Source: JBBIND01 sp037444075 (GTDB lineage: Bacteria; Acidobacteriota; Terriglobia; Bryobacterales; Bryobacteraceae). Taken from it: a stretch of 13,271 nucleotides of DNA. Positions within the stretch are counted from its first letter, which is position 1. Every line of letters begins with the position of its first letter. Under the pieces are notes generated by a model. That model was not told where the DNA came from and did no database searches. It worked only from the letters and a program-made list of their open reading frames with translations. A program made the translations under genes and the position numbers. The stretch covers positions 1 through 13,271 of the forward strand of contig JBBIND010000091.1 of the NCBI GenBank assembly GCA_037444075.1, given 5' to 3'. Below are positions 1 through 7,596 of this stretch, in pieces.

Positions 1-419
1 CGGGCGACCGGGAGGAGGCGCTGGACCTTTGTCAGGATACCTTTCTGAAGGCCTTCCAGAGTCTCCACCGGTTGGCGGACCCCTCACGTTTTGTTCCCTG
101 GCTGTATCGCATTGCCCACAATGAGGCCTATTCGCTGCTGCGCCGGCGCAAACCGGAAGTCACGCTGGCGGAGGCCCCGGCGGCGGTCGCAGACCGGCCG
201 TTTCCGCTGGAGATATCGCTGGCTGTCGACGGCGCGCTGAACCGCCTGTCGCCGGAGCAGCGCGAAGCCGTGGTGCTGAAGATCTGTCAGGGTTTCAAAT
301 TCGAGGAAATGTCCGCCATCCTGGACTGTCCCGTGTCCACGCTCAAGTCGCGCGTGTACACCGCTCTGGACCTCCTCAAAGACACCTTGGCTCCGGTGAA
401 AGTGCGGGGTGAGACATGA
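1..419 (+). CDS. ECF-type sigma-70 family RNA polymerase sigma factor (5'-truncated by window edge)
   Basis: The reading frame is open from base 3 and runs in from before the window, so the N-terminus is missing. The visible part reads as sigma region 2 (DREEALDLCQDTFLKAF, then FVPWLYRIAHNEAYSLLRRR) followed by region 4 (LNRLSPEQREAVVLKICQGF and a helix-turn-helix around FEEMSAILDCPVSTLKSR). There is a short linker and no region 3, which is the ECF (group 4) layout. The protein would direct RNA polymerase to a specific promoter set. Its stop overlaps the ATG of the next gene (ATGA at 416-419), and that gene encodes a zinc-type anti-sigma factor, the usual partner. A TTG at 72 could be mistaken for the start, but homology clearly extends upstream of it. 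The ECF subgroup and the target promoter cannot be told from the sequence alone. Confidence 0.93.
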   Translation, partial: GDREEALDLCQDTFLKAFQSLHRLADPSRFVPWLYRIAHNEAYSLLRRRKPEVTLAEAPAAVADRPFPLEISLAVDGALNRLSPEQREAVVLKICQGFKFEEMSAILDCPVSTLKSRVYTALDLLKDTLAPVKVRGET

Positions 420-1000
420 AGTGTTCGTCCATTGACCTGAAAGCATACCTGCTCGACGAAAGCCCGGGCGATGAACGGCTCGCGGCTGAAGAGCATCTGG
501 CAAGCTGCGAGGCCTGCGCGCAAGAGTTCGACCGCCTCCAGGCGGTTCACATGGCGTTGCTCCAACTGCCGGAGGAGGATGTTCCCCGGCGTACTGTGCT
601 GGTAGACCGGGCCTCTCAAGCGCCGCGCTCCGGCTGGGCGTTCTGGCGCTTCTCGCCAGCCTGGGTTTTCGCTTCGGCGGCTGTGCTGGCGGCAGCTATC
701 GTCGTGCATGCTGTCACCCGTCCGTCGCCTGTGGCGCCTGCGGCCGTGGATACGGCCCGCATCGAGGCTCTGCTGGAGGAGAAGTTCTCGGCGCGGCTGG
801 AGGAAGCGGTGTCCCGGGCTGTCGCGGAAAGCGAACGGCGCCAGGCGGAGCGCTCGGCCCAGTTGGTGGCCGAAGCCGAGAAGCGATTCCAATTGGAGCG
901 CCAGGAGGACAGGCTGGCCTTCCAGGAGAGTTTTGAAGTTCTGCGCAAGCGCACCAATGTGCTGTTTTCGGCCAGCGCTGATTGGGGGGCACGCCAATGA
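416..1000 (+). CDS. Membrane anti-sigma factor with zinc-finger (ZAS-like) domain
   Basis: The protein has 194 residues. The N-terminal cytoplasmic part has Cys3 and the H27-x3-C31-x2-C34 motif (EEHLASCEAC) typical of zinc-binding anti-sigma domains. One hydrophobic segment at about residues 83-100 (WVFASAAVLAAAIVVHAV) should cross the inner membrane. The remaining periplasmic part, about 117-190, is rich in Glu, Arg, Ala and Gln in a heptad-like pattern and is probably a coiled coil. It is translationally coupled to the upstream sigma factor (ATGA) and to the following exported protein (ATGA at 997-1000). By family knowledge it should hold the sigma factor inactive until a periplasmic or envelope signal arrives. 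The signal itself is not evident, and no protease cleavage site can be recognised. Confidence 0.88.
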   Translation: MKCSSIDLKAYLLDESPGDERLAAEEHLASCEACAQEFDRLQAVHMALLQLPEEDVPRRTVLVDRASQAPRSGWAFWRFSPAWVFASAAVLAAAIVVHAVTRPSPVAPAAVDTARIEALLEEKFSARLEEAVSRAVAESERRQAERSAQLVAEAEKRFQLERQEDRLAFQESFEVLRKRTNVLFSASADWGARQ

Positions 1001-1542
1001 TCACGGGCTTTGCGATTCTGGCACTGCTGTTGGCGGGGAGCTGGACGACGGCGGCCGCGCCCGCCGTCAATCGGGCTGCCCTGGAAGAACTGGAGAAGGG
1101 CTTCGACCAGCAAATCGAGCGGCACAGCCCCGACGAGCCTTTCTATTTGCTCGGCAATACCCGGGGGGTTTATCTTCAAAACTACGGCGTAGTCTTCACG
1201 GCGGAACTCAACCTGGTGGCCGGCGCCGTGGTGACGCCGTTCCGGCCGGTCTACACGCGCGAAGAAGTCGCGCGGCTGCGGACCAAGAAACTGGCCCGGC
1301 TGGCCGTCCTGAAGGACCTCATGCGGCAAATGCTGATCGTTTCGGCCCGCGGTCTTCAGGCGGTGCCGCCTGATGAGCAAATCGTCCTGGGGGTGACTTT
1401 GTTCGCCTACTCCTGGGAGGATTCCAACGGGCTTCCGGCCCAGGTAGTGATGCAGGCCAGCCGCCGCACGCTGGCCGGGCTGGACGCGCGCCGCGCGACT
1501 GCCGGGCAGTTGGCCGCCGCCATAGAAGTGAAGGAGTTTTGA
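997..1542 (+). CDS. Exported protein of unknown function
   Basis: I do not recognise the family. The ATG at 997 is chosen because it overlaps the anti-sigma stop as ATGA and has a G-run (984-989) at a suitable distance; a TTG at 982 is an alternative. The 181-residue product begins with a hydrophobic stretch (ITGFAILALLLAGSW) followed by TTAAAP, which looks like a cleavable signal peptide of about 20 residues. The mature protein has no Cys and no obvious catalytic motif. It mixes predicted beta segments (GVYLQNYGVVFTAELNL, EQIVLGVTLFAYSW) with a basic helical stretch (EEVARLRTKKLARLAVLKDLM... around 85-110). It sits between the sigma/anti-sigma pair and gspE. It could be a periplasmic sensor or modulator of the anti-sigma factor, or an accessory secretion protein; both are guesses from position. 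Confidence 0.8.
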   Translation: MITGFAILALLLAGSWTTAAAPAVNRAALEELEKGFDQQIERHSPDEPFYLLGNTRGVYLQNYGVVFTAELNLVAGAVVTPFRPVYTREEVARLRTKKLARLAVLKDLMRQMLIVSARGLQAVPPDEQIVLGVTLFAYSWEDSNGLPAQVVMQASRRTLAGLDARRATAGQLAAAIEVKEF

Positions 1543-1545
1543 AGG

Positions 1546-3180
1546 ATGCGCCTGGGCGAAATGCTGGTCGAGCGGCGGTTGATAACGCCGGAAGAACTCG
1601 AACAGGCTCTCGAAATACAGAAAGAACGCCAGGAGAAGATCGGCCGCATCCTCGTGGACCTGGGCTTCGTTGCGATGCGCGACGTGCTTTCAGCCCTTTC
1701 AGAGCAGTTGTCCATTCCGTTGGTGGTTCCCGAAGCCCCTCCTCCCGCGACGCCGGAGACCGAGAATCTCTCGGTACGGTTCCTGCGTCAATTCCGCTGC
1801 GTGCCTGTGGCTCTGCATGATTCCACGCTCACCTTGGCCATGGCGGACCCGCTCGATTTTGAGACCCTCGCCGCGGTGCGCCAGGCGACCGGCTTGCGGG
1901 TGGTCCCCGCGCTCGCCGCTGAAGCCGACATCCTGAGTTCCTTGGAACGGCATTACGGGGAGAGCGCCAGATCCGAAAGCCCGGGCTACGAGGAATCCGA
2001 GGGAGGCGAAGACCTCGAGCACCTGCGCGATATGGCCAGCGAGGCTCCGGTGATTCGCCTGGTCAATGCCGCCATTGCCCAGGCCGTTGAAAAGCGCGCC
2101 AGTGACATCCACATCGAGCCGTTCGAGAAGGAGTTCCGCGTGCGGTACCGCATCGACGGCGTGCTCTACAACCAGGACCCGCCGCCGAGGGAACTGAAAG
2201 CGGCCATCATCTCGCGCCTGAAGCTCATGGCGCGGCTGAACATCGCCGAACGCCGCCTGCCGCAGGATGGGCGCATCAAGATGAAGACGCTCGGGCGGGA
2301 AATTGACCTGCGCGTCTCCACGCTGCCCACCTTGTACGGTGAAAGCGTCGTGATGCGCCTGTTGGACCGCTCCGCCGGGGACTTCTACGATTTGCAGCGG
2401 CTGGGTTTCGATGACCACATGCTCGCGAGGATGGAATATTATACGTCCTTGCCCCATGGCATTCTCCTGGTGACGGGGCCCACCGGCAGCGGCAAATCCA
2501 CGACGCTCTACTCGGCGCTGAAGCGCGTCAACACGACGGACCGGAAGATCATCACCATCGAAGACCCGGTCGAATACCAGATGGACGGCATCAACCAGAT
2601 CCACGTCAATCCGCAAATAGGGCTCACATTTGCCTCCGGCTTGCGGCACATCGTGCGTCAGGACCCGGACGTGATCATGGTGGGCGAAATCCGCGACCGC
2701 GAGACGGCCGACATCGCGATCCGCTCCTCGCTTACGGGTCACTTCGTCTACTCGACCCTGCACACCAACGACGCCCCGAGCGCCATCACGCGCCTCACGG
2801 ACATGGGCGTGGAAAACTATTTGATTTGTTCCTCGCTGGTGGCTGTGCTCGCGCAGCGGCTTGTGCGCAAGATCTGCCCTGCCTGCGCCGTGCCGGACGG
2901 CACGCGCATGGACCCGTGGGGCGAACAGGTCGCCTGCCAACGCGGCGCGGGTTGTGAGGAGTGCTTCGGCACGGGCTTCCTTGGACGCGTCGGCATATTC
3001 GAGCTGATGGAGATGAACGACGAACTGCGCAAGCTCATCATGCGGAACGCCGACGCCGCCGAACTGACGCACGTGGCGCGCCGCAGCGGCATGCGCAATC
3101 TCCGCGAGGATGGCTGGCTCAAGGTCCGGCAGGGCATTACGACAGCGGAGGAGGTGCTGCGCGTCACGCAGGAAATTTGA
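1546..3180 (+). CDS. gspE: T2SS assembly ATPase GspE
   Basis: The 544-residue cytoplasmic hexameric ATPase powers pseudopilus assembly. The N-terminal ~130 residues form a T2SSE_N/MshEN-type domain with two RLGEMLVE.. / IGRILVDLG.. repeats. The catalytic core shows Walker A GPTGSGKST (311-319), the Asp box TIEDPVEYQ (337-345), Walker B DVIMVGE with Glu381, and a His box STLHTND (403-409). A tetracysteine zinc motif (C444-x2-C447 and C470-x2-C473) is characteristic of GspE/PilB and separates them from retraction ATPases (PilT), which lack it. Length is normal for the family. AAGGAG at 1531-1536 lies 9 bases before the ATG, which itself follows the previous stop by 3 bases. PilB or MshE would be alternatives on sequence alone, but the downstream gspG-M and gspD genes favour GspE. 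Confidence 0.96.
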   Translation: MRLGEMLVERRLITPEELEQALEIQKERQEKIGRILVDLGFVAMRDVLSALSEQLSIPLVVPEAPPPATPETENLSVRFLRQFRCVPVALHDSTLTLAMADPLDFETLAAVRQATGLRVVPALAAEADILSSLERHYGESARSESPGYEESEGGEDLEHLRDMASEAPVIRLVNAAIAQAVEKRASDIHIEPFEKEFRVRYRIDGVLYNQDPPPRELKAAIISRLKLMARLNIAERRLPQDGRIKMKTLGREIDLRVSTLPTLYGESVVMRLLDRSAGDFYDLQRLGFDDHMLARMEYYTSLPHGILLVTGPTGSGKSTTLYSALKRVNTTDRKIITIEDPVEYQMDGINQIHVNPQIGLTFASGLRHIVRQDPDVIMVGEIRDRETADIAIRSSLTGHFVYSTLHTNDAPSAITRLTDMGVENYLICSSLVAVLAQRLVRKICPACAVPDGTRMDPWGEQVACQRGAGCEECFGTGFLGRVGIFELMEMNDELRKLIMRNADAAELTHVARRSGMRNLREDGWLKVRQGITTAEEVLRVTQEI

Positions 3181-3294
3181 GCGGCTCACCGCGCGGCGGA
3201 CCTCGGTCAACAGGTCTCGCCAGTTTCCGCCAACTACCCGCGCGTAATAAGGATGCGGGACGATCGGCGGTACGGGAGGACGCGCCCCTAACGC

Positions 3295-4503
3295 ATGGCC
3301 AGTTTTCATTTCAGAGCGGTTGCCCCGGACGGCAAGCTTCGCACCGGCACGCTGACGGCTGAGACCGAAAAAGTGGTCGTCGCGGAGCTGCGCAAGCAAG
3401 GGTTGACGCCCGTCTATGTGGGATTGGAGGCGTCGCGCTCGGTTTCCTTCAAGCTGCCCGCCTTCACGCGCGGCAGAAGCCGGGACGTGCTGTTCTTCAC
3501 GCAGGAGCTCTCCACCCTGCTCAACGCCGGCGTGCCTCTGGACCGCGCCCTTTCCATCACCAGTGAACTCACCCAGCGGGATGCGTTCCGCTCGGTGGTG
3601 CAGGATGTGCTGCGCATCATCAAGGGCGGCAAGTCGCTGGCTGACAGCCTCGCCCAGCATCCGGCCTATTTTTCCGAACTGTACGTGAACATGGTGCGCG
3701 CCGGAGAGGCCAGTGGTTCACTCGGGGCCGTCTTTGAGCGGCTCGCCGAGTTTGAGCGCACCCGGGATGAGCTCAAGAACTACATCATTTCTTCGATGAT
3801 CTACCCGGCGCTGCTCACCCTGGTCGGCCTGGCTTCCATCCTCGTGCTGATGTACTTTGTAGTGCCGCGCTTCGCGGTGGTCTTTGAGGGCTCGCGCCTG
3901 AGCATGCCGGCGCCCACGCGCCTGATGCTGGAGGCCAGCCGGTGGGTGCAGTCTTACGGGTGGGTGGTGCTGCTGGCAGTGCTGGCTGCTGTGGCGGTTC
4001 TGCGCCTGTACATCGCGACACCCGGCGGACGGTTCCACTGGGACGGCTTCCGCCTGCGCGTGCCGCTGCTCGGCGAGGCGCTGCGCAAGGCGGATACGGC
4101 GCGCTTTGCCCGCGCCATGGCCACGCTGATTGCGCACGGCGTTCCGCTGGTTCTGTCGCTCAACATCGCTGGAGCCATCATAGGCAACAGGCAGATAGCC
4201 GCCGCTCTAGGTTCAGTGGCGCAGGGTGTCAAGCGCGGAGAAGGCATCTCCGTGCCGCTGCGCCGCAGCCAGGCGTTTCCCCCTTTGGCCGCGCACCTGC
4301 TGAGCGTGGGCGAGGAAACCGGCCGGCTGGACCAGATGTTCGGACGCATGGCCGACATTTACGAAGAAGACACACGGAACGCCATCAAGCGCTTCACCTC
4401 GCTGTTTGAGCCTTTGGTGATCCTTGTGATGGGTGTCATGGTGGGCCTTCTCATACTCAGTATGCTGATGGCCATCACCAGCATTAACGAAGTGGCAATT
4501 TAG
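3295..4503 (+). CDS. gspF: T2SS inner-membrane platform protein GspF
   Basis: The 402-residue polytopic platform protein couples GspE to the growing pseudopilus. The N-terminus (ASFHFRAVAPDGKLRTGTL) is the typical GspF/PilC opening. Two T2SSF helical domains follow, at about 60-185 and 265-390. Three membrane segments are visible at about 168-190 (IYPALLTLVGLASILVLMYF), 220-238 (VVLLAVLAAVAVL) and 373-393 (PLVILVMGVMVGLLILSMLM). An in-frame TAA at 3289-3291 fixes the ATG at 3295 as the first possible methionine. The GGGAGGA at 3274-3280 is somewhat far, at 14 bases. A 114-base non-coding gap separates it from gspE, the only sizeable gap in the operon. The next gene, gspG, follows after 3 bases. 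Confidence 0.96.
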   Translation: MASFHFRAVAPDGKLRTGTLTAETEKVVVAELRKQGLTPVYVGLEASRSVSFKLPAFTRGRSRDVLFFTQELSTLLNAGVPLDRALSITSELTQRDAFRSVVQDVLRIIKGGKSLADSLAQHPAYFSELYVNMVRAGEASGSLGAVFERLAEFERTRDELKNYIISSMIYPALLTLVGLASILVLMYFVVPRFAVVFEGSRLSMPAPTRLMLEASRWVQSYGWVVLLAVLAAVAVLRLYIATPGGRFHWDGFRLRVPLLGEALRKADTARFARAMATLIAHGVPLVLSLNIAGAIIGNRQIAAALGSVAQGVKRGEGISVPLRRSQAFPPLAAHLLSVGEETGRLDQMFGRMADIYEEDTRNAIKRFTSLFEPLVILVMGVMVGLLILSMLMAITSINEVAI

Positions 4504-4506
4504 GAC

Positions 4507-4947
4507 ATGGAACAACGAAACCGAAAACGGACGCAGGCGGGCATCACGCTCATCGAGATGCTCGTCGTTGTGACGATCATCGCCCTGTTCGCGGCGCTGG
4601 TCGCGCCCCGCATGCTTCAGAAGAGCGATACGGCGCGCGTTACCGCCGCCCGCGCTCAAATCAACGCGTTCATGACCGCGCTCGGCGTCTACAAGCTGGA
4701 TACGGGCCTCTACCCCACCAACGCACAAGGCTTGCAGGCGCTGCGCGTGCGCCCTCAGAACGTCAGCAACTGGCAGGGGCCATATCTGCCGCAGGAGATT
4801 CCCGTAGACCCCTGGGGCCGCGCCTACTTCTACCGCTACCCTCCCGAGCGGGGCGGCCATGAGCCGGAAATCATCAGCTACGGAGCGGACGGCACACCGG
4901 GCGGGGAAAGCGTCAATGCCGACATCGTGAGTTGGAAGAGCCAATAG
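4507..4947 (+). CDS. gspG: T2SS major pseudopilin GspG
   Basis: The 146-residue product forms the pseudopilus shaft. It has a class III signal: a basic 12-residue leader ending in Gly12, a predicted cleavage before Ile13 (AG|ITLIEM), and the conserved Glu5 of the mature protein (Glu17), followed by a hydrophobic helix (MLVVVTIIALFAALVAPRML). The C-terminal half is strongly GspG-like, with GLYPTNAQGLQAL, DPWGRAYFYRYP and the calcium-loop region ISYGADGTPGGE (123-134). Length and motifs distinguish it from the minor pseudopilins that follow. The first mature residue is Ile, where Phe or Met is commoner. The start is 3 bases after the gspF stop, with only a weak AGGA immediately before it, so translation probably depends on coupling. 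Confidence 0.97.
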   Translation: MEQRNRKRTQAGITLIEMLVVVTIIALFAALVAPRMLQKSDTARVTAARAQINAFMTALGVYKLDTGLYPTNAQGLQALRVRPQNVSNWQGPYLPQEIPVDPWGRAYFYRYPPERGGHEPEIISYGADGTPGGESVNADIVSWKSQ

Positions 4948-4954
4948 GTTTGTA

Positions 4955-5440
4955 GTGGCGGGACTGCACTCAAAGCCGGCGCGGCGCGGCGTCACGCTCA
5001 TGGAGATGCTGATCGTCGTCGCCCTGATAGGGCTCCTGGCCGGCATCACGTTTCCTTCGGTGACCTCCGGGTTGGATTCTCTCCGCATGACGTCCGCCAC
5101 GGATGCCGTGGCAGGCCTGTTCAACGCCGGAGTCAATCGGAGTGAGCGGCGTCAGCAGGCGGTGGAAATCGAAATCGACCTCGCGGCCGGCTCCTTCCGG
5201 ATGCGGTCTTCCGAGCCCGGCTTCGAACAAGTCCTGGCGCTGCCTGAGGGGGTCTCCATCGCCGCCATCCATCCGGACCTGCCGTCGGCAGGCGACGCGC
5301 CCCGCCGCATCCTTCTGATGCCGGGCGGCGCTCCGCCCGCGGTGGGCGTGGAACTCAGCAACCGGCGCGGCGTCCGCCGGATTGTCCGCCTCGATCCGGT
5401 TACGGGCGTGACCCTGGTTGAACGTCCGGAGGAACCTTGA
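4955..5440 (+). CDS. gspH: T2SS minor pseudopilin GspH
   Basis: The 161-residue minor pseudopilin starts at a GTG, 7 bases after the gspG stop; no ATG or strong ribosome site is available. The leader is basic (HSKPARRG), with predicted cleavage after Gly12 and then VTLMEMLIVVALIGLLAGI, with the conserved Glu at 17. The rest is a low-identity globular domain with beta-rich stretches, in the manner of GspH/FimT. Assignment as GspH relies on its place between GspG and GspI and on its length, because minor pseudopilin C-terminal domains diverge quickly. In the system it should sit near the pseudopilus tip below the I-J-K complex. The ORF ends in TTGA, whose TTG serves as the gspI start. Confidence 0.82.
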   Translation: MAGLHSKPARRGVTLMEMLIVVALIGLLAGITFPSVTSGLDSLRMTSATDAVAGLFNAGVNRSERRQQAVEIEIDLAAGSFRMRSSEPGFEQVLALPEGVSIAAIHPDLPSAGDAPRRILLMPGGAPPAVGVELSNRRGVRRIVRLDPVTGVTLVERPEEP

Positions 5441-5865
5441 ACCCCCGTCACGGCTTCACGCTCCTGGAGGCTCTGGTAGCCACGCTGATCATGGGCGTCG
5501 CCGTGGCGGGCTTGCTCTCGAATCTCTCGGTTTCGCTCAACAATGCCAGCCGCATCGCCGCTCATGAGCGCGCCACGCTGCTCGCCAAGAGAACTTTGGA
5601 CGGACTGCTGGCCGAGCCCCGGCTGCCTCGCCGCGTCCCTATGGAAGGCTCTTTCGAAGAGGCGGTTCACGGCATCCGCGGAGGCTGGCGAGCCGTGGCG
5701 ACGGTGTTTGAGGCGCCCCCCCAACCCGCGCCCGGCACGCGCATCCTTGAACGCGTGCAACTCGAGCTCTGGTGGATGGAAGGGAGCAACCGGAGGACGC
5801 TGACGCTCGAAGCCTGCCACGCTTCCGTGCTCGACAAACTCGACCTGGAGGCGCCCGCGCCATGA
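5437..5865 (+). CDS. gspI: T2SS minor pseudopilin GspI
   Basis: The 142-residue minor pseudopilin starts at a TTG that overlaps the gspH stop (TTGA, 5437-5440), with GGAGGA at 5428-5433 just upstream. The leader is very short (MNPRHG), cleaved after Gly6 before FTLLEALVATLIMGVAVAGL, with the conserved Glu at 11. The short leader and the segment following the helix (AHERATLLAKRTLDGLLAEP) resemble GspI, where this helix carries the region that nucleates the I-J-K tip complex. The end overlaps the gspJ start by ATGA at 5862-5865. Family assignment is supported by gene order as well as by sequence. Confidence 0.88.
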   Translation: MNPRHGFTLLEALVATLIMGVAVAGLLSNLSVSLNNASRIAAHERATLLAKRTLDGLLAEPRLPRRVPMEGSFEEAVHGIRGGWRAVATVFEAPPQPAPGTRILERVQLELWWMEGSNRRTLTLEACHASVLDKLDLEAPAP

Positions 5866-6587
5866 GAACGCAGGGCAAACGCGGCGTCACGCTGGTCGAA
5901 CTGCTCATCGCCATCACTCTGGTCAGCCTGCTGGCTGCCGGATTGCTCACAGCGATGCGCGTTGGCCTCAACGCTATGGACCGGGTGAACGACAACCTGA
6001 CGAATCACCGGCGCTCGGTCGGAGCCAGCCGCATCCTGGAACATCAGATTGCCGGACTGATGCCGGTCGCCACCTTGTGCCAGCCATCGCCGGACAGCCC
6101 GCCTCTCCGGGCAGCGTTCTTCCAGGGCGAGCCGGCAGCCATGCGCTTTGTCTCAGCCTACTCGCTGCAGGAAGCCTGGCGAGGATCGCCCCGCATCCTG
6201 GAAATGGTCGTCATGGGGCGGCAGGGTGAGCGCGGTGTGCGCCTGGTGGTCAACGAACTCCTCTACACTGGTCCGCTTTCTACGGGTTCCCTCTGCATGG
6301 CGCCCAGCCCCGGCTATCCCGGCTTGCGTTTCCCGCCCGTAACGCCCGGACCGCAGTCCTTCGTCCTGGCAGACCGCTTGGCTTACTGCAGTTTTCAGTT
6401 TTTGGCGCAGCCGTTGCCCTCGGAGCCGCCCCGATGGGTGCCGCGGCATTCCGGGTCCGTCTACCCGCTCGCCATCCGTATTGAGATGGCGCCGCTCGAA
6501 GCTGATCCTTCGCGCCCGCCGCCCACCATCTTGACGGTCCGGCTGCGGACCACGCGACACCCTCTGGAGGCTTATGCCGATGAATGA
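5862..6587 (+). CDS. gspJ: T2SS minor pseudopilin GspJ
   Basis: The 241-residue product is the largest of the H/I/J pseudopilins, as expected for GspJ. The ATG at 5862 is chosen because it overlaps the gspI stop (ATGA), has GGAGG at 5847-5851, and gives a proper prepilin leader: MRTQGKRG, cleavage after Gly8, then VTLVELLIAITLVSLLAAGL with the conserved Glu at 13. The frame stays open further upstream to 5772, but that extension would bury the leader inside the protein and is rejected. The C-terminal domain includes a long beta-rich segment with ELLYTGPLSTGSLCMAPSP. GspJ forms the pseudopilus tip with GspI and GspK. Confidence 0.88.
   Translation: MRTQGKRGVTLVELLIAITLVSLLAAGLLTAMRVGLNAMDRVNDNLTNHRRSVGASRILEHQIAGLMPVATLCQPSPDSPPLRAAFFQGEPAAMRFVSAYSLQEAWRGSPRILEMVVMGRQGERGVRLVVNELLYTGPLSTGSLCMAPSPGYPGLRFPPVTPGPQSFVLADRLAYCSFQFLAQPLPSEPPRWVPRHSGSVYPLAIRIEMAPLEADPSRPPPTILTVRLRTTRHPLEAYADE
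6566..6570 (+). promoter_or_regulatory. Ribosome binding site deciding the gspK start
   Basis: GGAGG lies 3 bases before the ATG at 6574 and 9 bases before the ATG at 6580. The spacing favours the second ATG, which removes two residues (Met-Pro) from the longer model. Confidence 0.5.
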
Positions 6588-7596
6588 GCCCCGGCGCTCC
6601 CCGGCACACGATTCCCGCGGCGGAGCCCTGCTCACCGTGCTCTGGCTTTCCGCCGGGCTTGCGGCCATCGCTTTTGCCGTGGCTACCACGGTGCGCGGCG
6701 AGGTCGAGCGGGCGGCGACGCTTAGCGACACGGTTCGGGCACAATATCTGGCGGCAGGGGCTATTGACCGCGCCCTCCTCTACATGGAATGGGGACCGCG
6801 TTTCCGCCGCCCCGACGGGTCATCGCTTTACTACGAGCCGTGGATGAACCGCCTGCCCCTGAATTTCCCGGGCGGCGAGGCGGTAGTGGAAGTGATTCCC
6901 GCCACGGCGCGTCTGAACATCAACACCGCTTCCGAGGCGGATTTGTTTCGGCTTCTGCTCAGTCTGGGAGCCGAGCCGGAGCGTGCCCGGGAAACCGCCC
7001 GCGGCATCATCGATTGGCGTACCCCCGCTCCCGGCGGAGGACCCACCCCGTTTGACCTGTATTATCTTTCGCTGGTCCCGTCTTTTCGGGCTCGCCACGC
7101 GTCTTTTGAAGAGGTTGAAGAAGTTTTGCTGATCAAAGGGATGACACCCGGCCTGTTCTACGGCACCTATCACCGCGACCCCCAGGGTCGTCTGCACCCC
7201 GGGGACGGCTTCCGCGACTGCGTCTCCGTATACGGCGTAAACGACGCCTTTGACGTCAACTCCGCCCCGGCGGCTCTGCTCGCCAGCATCGGTCTTCCGC
7301 CCGAGGCTGTCGCGCGCATCCTGGAGATACGCCGCCTGGCGCCCTTCCGCTCGCCCCAGCAACTGGATCAGATTCGTCAGTTCATGGGGCCTGCGGGTTC
7401 CCGGCTGCGCATCGGCGGCCACACCATGTATACGCTGCGCGCCACCGCCCGGCTGCGCCTGCAGGACGGCGCCCTCTCGGACCTGCGCCGCAGCGTCGCC
7501 GCCACTGTGAAGATGCTTCCGCCCGGCTCCAGTGCCCCTTACGTCGTGCTTCGTTGGTATGACCACGCTCCCCCGCGGGAGGATCCTTGGCTATGA
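6580..7596 (+). CDS. gspK: T2SS minor pseudopilin GspK (pseudopilus tip)
   Basis: Two in-frame ATGs exist, at 6574 and 6580. GGAGG at 6566-6570 is only 3 bases from the first but 9 from the second, so 6580 is preferred (338 residues). The leader ends in RGG, followed by ALLTVLWLSAGLAAIAFAVA. It lacks Glu at mature position 5, a known trait of GspK and consistent with its place at the very tip. The size, about 340 residues, fits GspK and is far larger than the other pseudopilins. Two helix-hairpin-helix/SAM-like segments are visible: ARLNINTASEADLFRLLLSL and FDVNSAPAALLASIGLPP followed by FRSPQQLDQIRQF. Both are typical of the GspK alpha domain inserted into the pseudopilin fold. It overlaps gspJ and, by ATGA, gspL. 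Confidence 0.93.
   Translation: MNEPRRSPAHDSRGGALLTVLWLSAGLAAIAFAVATTVRGEVERAATLSDTVRAQYLAAGAIDRALLYMEWGPRFRRPDGSSLYYEPWMNRLPLNFPGGEAVVEVIPATARLNINTASEADLFRLLLSLGAEPERARETARGIIDWRTPAPGGGPTPFDLYYLSLVPSFRARHASFEEVEEVLLIKGMTPGLFYGTYHRDPQGRLHPGDGFRDCVSVYGVNDAFDVNSAPAALLASIGLPPEAVARILEIRRLAPFRSPQQLDQIRQFMGPAGSRLRIGGHTMYTLRATARLRLQDGALSDLRRSVAATVKMLPPGSSAPYVVLRWYDHAPPREDPWL
7577..7583 (+). promoter_or_regulatory. Ribosome binding site deciding the gspL start
   Basis: GGGAGGA lies 9 bases before the ATG at 7593 but only 3 bases before an in-frame TTG at 7587. Spacing, codon preference and the ATGA overlap with gspK all favour 7593. Confidence 0.6.

Noticed and set aside
1699..3660. Long open frame on the minus strand (about 650 codons) opposite gspE and gspF
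   Set aside because: It has no family-like motifs and lies entirely against well-supported genes; long antisense frames are common in GC-rich coding DNA.
5772..5861. N-terminal extension of the gspJ frame
   Set aside because: It would put the prepilin cleavage site 38 residues inside the protein; the ATG at 5862 has a ribosome site and the ATGA overlap.
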